Shown here in pieces: positions 26,801 through 32,666 of a DNA stretch of 32,666 nt. A program made the position numbers and the translations under genes. Below the pieces are notes generated by a model. It had not been told where the DNA came from and ran no database searches. It saw nothing but the letters and a program-made list of their open reading frames with translations. Source of the stretch: CAZCPB01 sp964540295 (GTDB lineage Bacteria; Planctomycetota; Phycisphaerae; Phycisphaerales; UBA1924); NCBI GenBank assembly GCA_964540295.1, contig CAZIMT010000015.1:1-32666 (forward strand), written 5' to 3'. Every line of letters begins with the position of its first letter. Position 1 is the first letter of the stretch.

Positions 26801-28467
26801 TTTACCGCCATCAGCTCTCGCGCCGCCTCGATGCTCCGCTCGGGCGAAACAATGACCCCCTCGGAAATCAGCCGTTCGTACTGCCCCCGGCTCGTGATCT
26901 CGGTCACCAGCTTTTTGCGGCCCGCGCCCATCGCCGCTTCGAGCGTGCTATCGATCGGCACGCCGACGGCCTCGACATAGACATCCACGCCCGCCGCATC
27001 GTTGATCGGGCTGATGTGCACCCGAGCCTTGACGCGGGCCCCCGTCGGCGCAACCCCCTCGACGCGCAGGATGTCGATGGTGCTCTCGTCGAAGCGAACG
27101 CTGCCCGAGAGCTCGCGGAACTGATAGGGGAAACGCTCGTACGCCGCCACCCCGCCGTGAAAATCGAGCGTGCCCGCGACTTTCACCTCACCGGGCAAGC
27201 CGTTCACCGCTGGCCCGCGCGTGACGTGTGCCTTGGCCGAGACCACCGCGGTGGGGTTCGAAAAAGTCGCGAGGCGGTACCGCACCGTCGGCGGAACGAA
27301 CCGCAGAATCTGAGGTTTCTCCTCGATCGTGAAGTTCTCGCACTCAAAGTCGCACGTGAACGCGGCGTCGGCCGTCGTGCCCGAATAGTTCAGCATCACC
27401 TTATACGGAAGGTCCTCGAGCTGACCTCGAAGATCAGCGACCGCGCCGTTGCGATCCACTCTGATCCAACCATTCACCCGGCTCATCCGCATCGGCGGCG
27501 CGGGCTGCACCGGACCCTCCAGCGGGTTATCTGTCGCCAGCACCGGCAGGTTCACCGCCACCTCGTCCAGCTCGAGCGTCGCGCGCACGCCCGAGGCTTC
27601 GTCGTACACCACGTCCGTCTGGCGGATCCGCCCCTGCAGGTTCATGAACGCGAAAACGTCTCGCAACGGCGTCGGGATCGAGGACGCAGGCCAATCCTCC
27701 AGCGTCAGCCCCTTCATCGAGAGCGACACCCCGTCTGCCCCGACCGTGCCGCGGATATCAACCAAGCTCGCCGAGGCGGGCTCGGGCTCCGCCGCGTTGG
27801 GCTTGCCCATGATCTGGGTCAGCGCGATCTCGTACACACCCTTCTCAAGGTTCGCGGCTGGCTTGAACGTGCCGTCGATCTCGATCCGCTTGAGCAGCGT
27901 GTACGTCGTGACCCCGTTGACCGTGCGGTGCTCGCCAAGCTCCACCCGCCCACGCCGCACGACGATCTCGGGCACCTCGGCAGAGCCGCCCTGCGGCGAA
28001 GGCAGCTTGATCGCCGCGAAGTTCAGCGAGTTGTCATCCACCGACAGGCTCAGGCGGGCCGTCGGCTCGGTCAGCTCCACCCGGCTCACGAACGCGGTGC
28101 TGGACGAAGAAATCCCCAGCAGCCTCCCCCAGTTGGGCCTGGCCTTGAGCCGCTTAAGCTCGAGCACCGCCCCTGCCTGCCCGTCGATCCCGGGGGCGCG
28201 AAGCGTGGCGTCGGTGATGCGGACCACGCCATTAAGCCCAACCGAAACCTCGCCGCCCTCGATGCTGGCGTTAAGCAAGGCCTCGAGGCGCGGGATGACC
28301 AAGTGCCGCGTGACGCGCGAGTGCGTCAAAATGGCCCAAGCGAGGACCAGCACGGCCAAGGCAAGCGTCCACCATCGCTTCTTCTTGAGTGAGGAACGCT
28401 TGTGGGCGGGAGGGGCCACCGACTGAGGAGTCGTCGGCGACACAGATTGAGATGGAAGCTCGGTCAT
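23896..28467 (-). CDS. Very large AsmA-like envelope protein
   Basis: 1,523 residues from the ATG at 28467 (frame open to 28530). A polar ~30-residue N-terminus ending KKKR is followed by one TM (about 32-48, WTLALAVLVLAWAIL), then a very long beta-rich region. Its start, RHLVIPRLEALLNASIEGGEVSVGLNGVVRITDATL, is typical of AsmA/YhdP/TamB-like proteins. A coiled coil interrupts at about residues 560-610 (AARELMAVKAELSTASLERARQ). The C-terminal ~170 residues carry the AsmA-like closing domain: RGRGSLVIGGGSVLRLPL, DLSVFSESVQIYGYGVV, DLNLRFNSRSLSRIPLISSL, GTLKKPNV. Such proteins form periplasm-spanning grooves for lipid transport and outer-membrane assembly, which fits a diderm planctomycete. It is divergent from radA across 100 bp. 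Confidence 0.85.
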   Translation of the reverse strand: MTELPSQSVSPTTPQSVAPPAHKRSSLKKKRWWTLALAVLVLAWAILTHSRVTRHLVIPRLEALLNASIEGGEVSVGLNGVVRITDATLRAPGIDGQAGAVLELKRLKARPNWGRLLGISSSSTAFVSRVELTEPTARLSLSVDDNSLNFAAIKLPSPQGGSAEVPEIVVRRGRVELGEHRTVNGVTTYTLLKRIEIDGTFKPAANLEKGVYEIALTQIMGKPNAAEPEPASASLVDIRGTVGADGVSLSMKGLTLEDWPASSIPTPLRDVFAFMNLQGRIRQTDVVYDEASGVRATLELDEVAVNLPVLATDNPLEGPVQPAPPMRMSRVNGWIRVDRNGAVADLRGQLEDLPYKVMLNYSGTTADAAFTCDFECENFTIEEKPQILRFVPPTVRYRLATFSNPTAVVSAKAHVTRGPAVNGLPGEVKVAGTLDFHGGVAAYERFPYQFRELSGSVRFDESTIDILRVEGVAPTGARVKARVHISPINDAAGVDVYVEAVGVPIDSTLEAAMGAGRKKLVTEITSRGQYERLISEGVIVSPERSIEAARELMAVKAELSTASLERARQLESRARELERQVATPVFALGGTGDVVLKINRAVGIEPVWTETIDIKLGTIGVLPDRFPLPVRASNVNIFIDGETVTVRGGTYQGISGGSATVAATMKYPSYESPDTDPLPQISVRASGIPTDDRLISAISGAVRRAARANSGAGQNAAADGQPVPEANDAWVRRVLTGLGLHGQIDATADIASNELGTSVDALARVENATSTPISLSKGGAGVEPAAASVVVSASRNVASEPLIDRISGMVHVTDQIVSIDLAGRLGARDGDPDMQIKAELAARDPDPEFVGPPPPYRWTALLDAPRYKTPLLVEPLLALFSSEVSSKIAELREQFKPAGLTDLSAVIAGGGPLGTRATVELSTLDGIELDIFGDRLSVTESQGIARVLGGGSTPGISLEFEGFRAEAYYRDEHAGTLAVDGRISDLGEGPKADPLSEQGELTVGLMNARFESLLTEHTIRDRAGQGIRDFVAKGQPTGGYDVWISPRKTSAGDWVVRGTLSPRSLALNLDNGRTSFEAMTGEIEFDGSVGGTFRDIAGESLGDGTPWSFTANGSWLVQSTGTFSLQAQLSAESVGLPRTLLAVVPPEVEQTLKELSATVAGPLVMPKGNLRIDDDGTPGGKAVRFDGSMSIKDLALEVGVPITQADGTLEFTVDSPAHGKPTYEIRSLFDSFKAAKVGMTNGRIRLAGDAKLGQVLVPLISADCYGGRVTGTMQLTTDAASIKRYETSMSFSGIRFAPILNDLGAQQEEPSPAQASSSASLVNPAEDDSRGVMDAHLSLGGTTGDDSTRRGRGSLVIGGGSVLRLPLMLPLVQVSNLQLPTEERLNLAAGDFYVEGPNVVFEDLSVFSESVQIYGYGVVTWPGMDLNLRFNSRSLSRIPLISSLIEAVRDQIISTTITGTLKKPNVNTVPLAGAGDMLSRIFSTPTAEERRMRTIQARAEQARDRVRTTGVRASHTTITAEER

Positions 28468-28567
28468 CGCGGCTGCTGGATGATAGATCCGTGAATCACC
28501 GCAGCCGCCCGGCCTCGAGACCCGACGCATCTCGTCGTTCGGCCTTCATCCGGCTATGCTGCGTCGC

Positions 28568-30151
28568 ATGGCAAAGGTCCGCCACATCTTCCTGTGCCGC
28601 GCCTGCGGGGCTGTCCAGAACCGCTGGCTGGGCAAGTGCCCAGACTGCGGGGCCTGGGACTCGCTCGAAGAGCAGATCGTGGACAAAGCGGCGTCAAAGG
28701 ACCCGCACAAGAGCATGGCCGTGGCCTGGGCCGAGATCGCGGAAAACAGCGCTTCGCCCACCGGCATGGGCTCCATCGGCGTCGGAACCGGCAGCGCGAT
28801 GGGCAACGCGATGAGCAGCGGAAGTCTGGTCAACGCCGTGGCCCAGCCGTTGAGCGCAATCGCGCCGGGCGTGTCGCCGCTGAACCGGCTCGCCACCGGG
28901 ATCCGCGAGTTTGACCGAGTGCTCGGCGGTGATGACCGTCACGCGGGCCTCGTACCAGGGTCGGCTGTGCTCGTCGGCGGCGAGCCAGGCATCGGCAAAT
29001 CAACGCTGCTGCTGCAGGCCGCCCGAGCGTGGGCGATCGCTGGCAAGCGTGTGTTGTATGTTTCCAGCGAAGAATCCGCCGAGCAGGTAAAGCTGCGAGC
29101 TCAGCGCGTCGTCAGCTCGTTCGAAGCCGAGAACGATAAGAATCTCAACCCAGCAAACGTAAGAGACGCAGCGGACGGCCTCGGCACGTCCTCGGACAAC
29201 CTCTACATCCTCGCCGACACAAACCTTGCCCGTATCATCGAACAGACCCGCAAGGTCTCCCCGGCCGTGCTGGTTATCGACTCGATCCAAATGATCTATA
29301 AATCTGACCTCGACGCCTCGCCCGGCTCGATCTCTCAACTCCGCCGCTGCTGCTCGGAGCTGGTCTATCTGGCCAAGCTGTCGGGGATCGCGGTCGTGCT
29401 GGTCGGCCACGTCACCAAGGATGGCCAGCTCGCGGGGCCTCGCTTATTAGAACATCTAGTCGACACGGTGTTGTACTTTGAAGGCGACCGCTATCACGCC
29501 CACCGCCTTGTGCGCGCCATCAAGAACCGCTACGGAACAACCTTGGAAATCGGCCTCTTCGAGATGACGGGCCAGGGTCTGGTCCCCGTCACAGACGCCG
29601 CTGGCGTCGCCGCCACGCAAGGGGCCACGCCTAGGCCCGGCGCGGTGGTCTGCCCGGTCATGTCCGGCTCGCGTTGCTATCTCGTCGAAGTTCAAGCCCT
29701 GACCGCGACCGGTTTCCTGGGTGCTGCCAAACGCAAAAGCTCGGGCCTCGACTCGAACCGGCTGGCGATGCTCATCGCTGTGCTCGAGCAGCACGCCGGC
29801 CTGCGCCTGGCCGACCGCGACGTCTTCGCCTCTGCGGTGGGAGGGATCCGAGTTGTCGAGCCCGCCGCCGATCTCGCCCTGCTGCTAGCGATCGCTGGCG
29901 CTCATTACAAACGATCGCTCCCCGCCGCCACGGCCGTCATCGGCGAAGTCGGTCTCGGCGGCGAAATCCGCCCGGTCGCCCAATTGGAACAACGGGTGCG
30001 CGAGGCGGTGCGGCTTGGGTATGTCAATGTTGTGATACCGAAGATCAAAGGGCGCGGCGAGAAAAGTGGCGCGGGATCGCTCTCAAAGGATGCTGGCGCG
30101 GAAATTGTCCAAGTGGCAACTGTGGCGCAGGCGATGGACCGATTAAGCTAA
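28568..30151 (+). CDS. radA: DNA repair protein RadA (Sms)
   Basis: About 527 residues from the ATG at 28568 (MAKVRHIF); an in-frame ATG lies 12 nt upstream. It has an N-terminal C4 zinc finger (CRAC...CPDC, residues 10-27), Walker A GGEPGIGKST at about 137, Walker B VLVIDSIQ and the RadA-specific KNRYG motif near 319. A C-terminal Lon-protease-like domain (SSGLDSNRLAMLIAVLEQ...AVIGEVGLGGEIRPV) follows. RadA is a DnaB-like helicase that drives branch migration in recombination. An Ala/Gly/Ser/Met-rich insert of ~55 residues between the zinc finger and the ATPase core is longer than usual. It is divergent from the AsmA-like gene and converges with mntR. Confidence 0.95.
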   Translation: MAKVRHIFLCRACGAVQNRWLGKCPDCGAWDSLEEQIVDKAASKDPHKSMAVAWAEIAENSASPTGMGSIGVGTGSAMGNAMSSGSLVNAVAQPLSAIAPGVSPLNRLATGIREFDRVLGGDDRHAGLVPGSAVLVGGEPGIGKSTLLLQAARAWAIAGKRVLYVSSEESAEQVKLRAQRVVSSFEAENDKNLNPANVRDAADGLGTSSDNLYILADTNLARIIEQTRKVSPAVLVIDSIQMIYKSDLDASPGSISQLRRCCSELVYLAKLSGIAVVLVGHVTKDGQLAGPRLLEHLVDTVLYFEGDRYHAHRLVRAIKNRYGTTLEIGLFEMTGQGLVPVTDAAGVAATQGATPRPGAVVCPVMSGSRCYLVEVQALTATGFLGAAKRKSSGLDSNRLAMLIAVLEQHAGLRLADRDVFASAVGGIRVVEPAADLALLLAIAGAHYKRSLPAATAVIGEVGLGGEIRPVAQLEQRVREAVRLGYVNVVIPKIKGRGEKSGAGSLSKDAGAEIVQVATVAQAMDRLS

Positions 30152-30223
30152 CGAGGCCGACGACGCTTGGCGATCTTCAGAGCGATGCCGGACAGGCCTT
30201 TTCAAACCCGCCGCAACCCCGGC

Positions 30224-30721
30224 TCATTTCTTTGCCACAAACCGTGCAAACGCCGCCAGAGTCTCCGCGCTGACATGATGCTCGATCCCCTCCGAATCTA
30301 GCCGCGCGCTCGCCTCGCCCACGCCCACCGCACGCAAAAACTCGTACACGATCCGGTGCCGCTCGCGCACCTTCTCCGCGAGCTTTCGGCCCGAGTCGGT
30401 CAAGAAGATCGACCGATACGGCCTGGCCGTCACCAGCTCATCGCGTTGCAACCGAACAACCGTCCGAACCACCGTCACGTGCGTGACGCCCAGGCACCGG
30501 GCCAGGTCCACCACCCGCGCCTCGCCGCCCCCGTCGATGAGGTCCGCGATCGTTTCCACATAATCCTCCGCGATCTCCGCCGAGTGCGCCTTGCGCGTGC
30601 GGCGATGGTTCTCCGCCTGCTGCACCGCCAGCCGCGCCGCGAGCGACGGACGCCGCCGAGCAGCCGCACCCCCCGCCCCTGCGGCCGTGGAACTCCGTGT
30701 TTTCTTCGCGGCTTTAGGCAT
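30224..30721 (-). CDS. mntR: Manganese-responsive regulator MntR (DtxR family)
   Basis: 165 residues. After a basic, low-complexity N-terminus (~35 residues) comes AEIAEDYVETIADLI, a winged helix (RVVDLARCLGVTHVTVVRTVVRL, then YRSIFLTDSGRKLA) and the dimerisation/metal domain. All MntR metal ligands align: Asp53, Glu56, His122, Glu144, Glu147 and His148 (the last three in EGIEHHVS). Like the short MntR proteins it lacks an SH3-like third domain. With Mn2+ bound it represses manganese uptake genes. It is divergent from mntH, its expected target, with a 244-bp control region between. It converges with radA. Confidence 0.93.
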   Translation of the reverse strand: MPKAAKKTRSSTAAGAGGAAARRRPSLAARLAVQQAENHRRTRKAHSAEIAEDYVETIADLIDGGGEARVVDLARCLGVTHVTVVRTVVRLQRDELVTARPYRSIFLTDSGRKLAEKVRERHRIVYEFLRAVGVGEASARLDSEGIEHHVSAETLAAFARFVAKK

Positions 30722-30817
30722 CTAGAACGAGATTAGCCCCTCGCTCAACGTGGGACAACAGGCCTCAAAGGACCGAGGACTTCTTCTTCCGCGGCCACCC
30801 GCTCAAATCCGCCACTT

Positions 30818-30835
30818 GTGTCGAAAAATTGACAC
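30818..30835. promoter_or_regulatory. Inverted repeat 1, candidate MntR operator
   Basis: GTGTCGA-AAAA-TTGACAC: 7-nt arms with one mismatch in an 18-bp palindrome. It overlaps the TTGACA -35 of the mntH promoter, a natural place for a repressor. The centre is 40 bp from the second palindrome. Confidence 0.5.
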
Positions 30836-30857
30836 CCGCAGTGGCCTAGACTAGTTT
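30829..30857 (+). promoter_or_regulatory. mntH: Candidate sigma-70 promoter of mntH
   Basis: A perfect -35 TTGACA (30829-30834), a 17-nt spacer and -10 TAGTTT (30852-30857), on the mntH strand. Transcription would start near 30864, giving a ~100-nt leader. No yybP-ykoY (manganese) riboswitch was recognisable in the leader. Confidence 0.55.
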
Positions 30858-30875
30858 GTGTAGCCGATGGTACAC
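30858..30875. promoter_or_regulatory. Inverted repeat 2, candidate MntR operator
   Basis: GTGTA-N8-TACAC, 18 bp long, like the first repeat, sharing a GTGT half-site start. It covers the expected mntH transcription start. The centre-to-centre distance of 40 bp (about four helical turns) would put two bound dimers on the same face of the DNA. Confidence 0.45.
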
Positions 30876-30965
30876 TTTCGGCCCCCCGCCTGAGGGCCTC
30901 GCTCAAGAACACCTCTCGCACGCCCGGGCCTAAGCTCGACCGATTTCCGATAGCCGACCACGCTT

Positions 30966-32438
30966 ATGAAGCCGCTCGACGAACCATCTTCAACCATACG
31001 AACGCCTGGCGCCGTCCCCGCCAATCTTGATGTGGCCGTCAGCCCCGACTTCACGCGCTCACTTCCCGAAGCCTACGCCTCGCTCTCGGTCTGGAGATCC
31101 ACCGACCCTAGCCGCCCCACCTGGCGCAAGTGGCTCGGCTTCGCCGGCCCGGGTTTCATGGTCGCCGTCGGCTATATGGACCCCGGAAACTGGGGCACCG
31201 ACCTCGCTGGAGGCAGCCAGTTCGGCTACGCGCTCCTCTGGGTCATCCTCGCCTCCAACCTCATGGCCATCCTGCTGCAGATCCTCTGCGCTCGCATGGG
31301 CATCGTCACCAACAAGGACCTCGCCCAGTCCTGCCGCGACTACTACTCCAAACCAGTCTCGTTCGTCCTTTGGATCCTCTGCGAGATCGCCATCATCGCC
31401 TGCGACCTCGCCGAGGTCATCGGGTCGGCCGTCGCGCTCAACCTTCTCATGGGCATCCCGCTCGTCTGGGGTGTGCTCATCACCGGGTTTGACGTCCTGC
31501 TCCTCCTCATGCTCATCAACTTCGGCTTCCGCAAGCTCGAGGCTCTCGTCATCACCCTCGTCTCTACCATCGGCATCTGCTTCGCTTACACCATCTTCCT
31601 CGCCGAGCCTGATTGGCACGCCGCCGCCGTAGGCACGTTCATCCCCACCATGCCCAACACCGAGGCCTTGCTTATCTCGCTCGGAATCCTCGGCGCGACG
31701 GTCATGCCTCACAACCTCTACCTGCACTCTTCAATCGTGCAGACTCGCGCCTACGCCCGCGACCCCGCCAGCCTCCGCACCGCCATCAAGTACAACACCA
31801 TCGACACCGTCGTCGCCCTCAGCCTCGCCTTCTTCGTCAACGCCGCCATTCTCGTCCTCGCCGCCAGCGTTTTCTGGAAGAACGGCGTGCAGGTCGATGA
31901 ACTCCAGCAGGCTCACGAACTTCTCAAGCCCGCCCTCGGCGGTGCGGCCGCGACCTGCTTCGCCGTCGCGCTCCTCTGCTCGGGCCAATCCAGCACCATC
32001 ACCGGCACTCTGGCTGGCCAGATCGTCATGGAAGGCTTCCTCAAAATCCGCATCAAGCCCTGGCTCCGCCGCCTCATCACTCGCTGCCTCGCCATCATCC
32101 CCGCCCTCATCGTCGTCTCCGCCACCGGCGGCAAAGACACCGTTCAACTTCTCGTCATCTCCCAGGTCGTCCTCTCCATGCAACTCCCCTTCGCCATCTT
32201 CCCGCTGATGATGGTCACCAGCAGCAAGAAACGAATGGGCGAGTTCGTCAACCCGTTCTGGGTCAGCGCACTGGGCTACTCAATCTGCACGCTCATCGCC
32301 GCGCTCAACATCTACCTGCTCTGGAACACGATCGGCCCAATCTGGGTCGGCCTCGCCGCGGCCATCATGCTGGCCTTCACCGCCTGGGTCAAACTCCTCT
32401 ACAAGCCACGCACAACCGAACCCGCATCACCCACATGA
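30966..32438 (+). CDS. mntH: NRAMP-family manganese transporter MntH
   Basis: 490 residues, about 11 TM segments, proton-coupled divalent metal importer of the inner membrane. The metal-binding residues are present: D72-P-G-N75 in TM1 (GYMDPGNWGTDLAGG) and M247-P-H-N in TM6 (ATVMPHNLYLHSS), the Met favouring Mn2+/Fe2+. It has a ~50-residue N-terminal cytoplasmic extension. The start ATG at 30966 has no strong ribosome-binding site. It is divergent from mntR, which supports manganese as substrate and MntR repression. Compared with typical ~410-residue MntH it is longer at both ends. Confidence 0.95.
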   Translation: MKPLDEPSSTIRTPGAVPANLDVAVSPDFTRSLPEAYASLSVWRSTDPSRPTWRKWLGFAGPGFMVAVGYMDPGNWGTDLAGGSQFGYALLWVILASNLMAILLQILCARMGIVTNKDLAQSCRDYYSKPVSFVLWILCEIAIIACDLAEVIGSAVALNLLMGIPLVWGVLITGFDVLLLLMLINFGFRKLEALVITLVSTIGICFAYTIFLAEPDWHAAAVGTFIPTMPNTEALLISLGILGATVMPHNLYLHSSIVQTRAYARDPASLRTAIKYNTIDTVVALSLAFFVNAAILVLAASVFWKNGVQVDELQQAHELLKPALGGAAATCFAVALLCSGQSSTITGTLAGQIVMEGFLKIRIKPWLRRLITRCLAIIPALIVVSATGGKDTVQLLVISQVVLSMQLPFAIFPLMMVTSSKKRMGEFVNPFWVSALGYSICTLIAALNIYLLWNTIGPIWVGLAAAIMLAFTAWVKLLYKPRTTEPASPT

Positions 32439-32442
32439 TCCA

Positions 32443-32490
32443 TCGATCCCTCGATCCCTCGATCCCTCGATCCCTCGATCCCTCGATCCC
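32443..32490. repeat. Six tandem copies of TCGATCCC
   Basis: Six perfect, uninterrupted 8-bp units fill most of the 59-bp gap between the convergent mntH stop and the stop of the partial minus-strand gene. The unit contains the self-complementary TCGA and GATC. No spacers exist, so it is not CRISPR. It is a microsatellite likely to vary in copy number. Confidence 0.9.
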
Positions 32491-32497
32491 TTCCGCT

Positions 32498-32666
32498 TCA
32501 GCACCCCAATTCAAACACCGGAACAAACGCGTCAAAGTCGTCGCCGTTCACGAAGCCGTCGCGATTAAAGTCCGACGAAAGATCGCCCGAGACGAAGGCG
32601 GCGATATAGCCGTCAAAGTCGTCTCCGTTGACGAAACCGTTGCAGTTAAAGTCGGCGGCGCAGATG
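32498..32666 (-). CDS. C-terminus of a protein with EF-hand pair and GC tail (partial)
   Basis: The stop (TGA) is at 32498-32500 and the frame is open to the window edge, giving the last 55 residues of a gene whose start lies beyond 32666. It reads ICAADFNCNGFVNGDDFDGY then a spacer, SDFNRDGFVNGDDFDAF and the end FELGC. The two calcium loops and the -GC end match those at 16135-16791 and 17063-18286, with Asn replacing some loop Asp. The N-terminal part, and so the function, cannot be seen; a secreted protein is expected. Confidence 0.8.
   Translation of the reverse strand, partial: ICAADFNCNGFVNGDDFDGYIAAFVSGDLSSDFNRDGFVNGDDFDAFVPVFELGC

Noticed and set aside
25417..28392. Open 991-codon plus-strand frame opposite the AsmA-like gene
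   Set aside because: Arg/His/Asp-rich antisense composition with no domain; the minus strand has a coherent TM plus AsmA pattern.
30876..30965. Manganese riboswitch in the mntH leader
   Set aside because: The leader is short and lacks the recognisable conserved loops of yybP-ykoY.
32443..32490. CRISPR array
   Set aside because: 8-bp units with no spacers; a simple microsatellite.

Overview
The window is GC-rich, gene-dense bacterial chromosome, most likely from a planctomycete of the Phycisphaerae/Phycisphaerales type. That assignment is inferred from three things: secreted proteins ending in paired EF-hand/dockerin-like motifs (DFDGDGFVTGDDFDAY-type) with a terminal Gly-Cys, a GroEL with a His/Asp-rich tail instead of a GGM tail, and large AsmA-like and amidohydrolase genes. 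No RNA gene, CRISPR array, prophage or complete insertion sequence was recognised. A run of exactly 100 N inside groES marks a scaffold join.

Layout. Positions 1-221 hold a strong plus-strand terminator and no convincing gene. 222-1915 (minus) is a small accessory patch: a DUF4062/TIR-like protein and a REP-associated (Y1, HUH) transposase. 1937-4722 (minus) is a chaperonin operon in the unusual order groES - small ORF - small ORF - groEL, with a degenerate response-regulator-like gene upstream (4870-5454). rmuC (plus) follows. 7415-13310 (minus) carries two secreted amidohydrolase-family genes; the second fuses two amidohydrolase modules through a charged linker and beta-rich domains, and only the last of the three modules keeps the metal-binding His-x-His. 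Divergent from it are an ABC-2 type permease and a small two-TM protein. 16135-18286 encodes two unrelated secreted proteins (one with HAF repeats) sharing the EF-hand/GC tail. Then come, on minus, a DUF535/VirK-like protein, a DEAD-box RNA helicase, a family-2 glycosyltransferase coupled to a membrane-anchored protein, a LOG-family protein and a very large AsmA-like protein. radA (plus), mntR (minus) and mntH (plus) follow, the last two divergent around a promoter with two similar inverted repeats. The window ends in a 6 x 8-bp tandem repeat and the 3' end of a third EF-hand/GC-tail gene on the minus strand.

How the genes fit together. Housekeeping functions dominate: protein folding (GroES/GroEL), DNA repair and recombination (RmuC, RadA), RNA remodelling (DEAD helicase), manganese homeostasis (MntR/MntH) and envelope biogenesis (AsmA-like, glycosyltransferase, DUF535). 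The most unusual elements are the two unknown small genes inside the chaperonin operon, the triple amidohydrolase cluster with two apparently metal-site-less modules, the shared C-terminal EF-hand/GC module, and a RAYT transposase in the same window as two REP-like hairpins.
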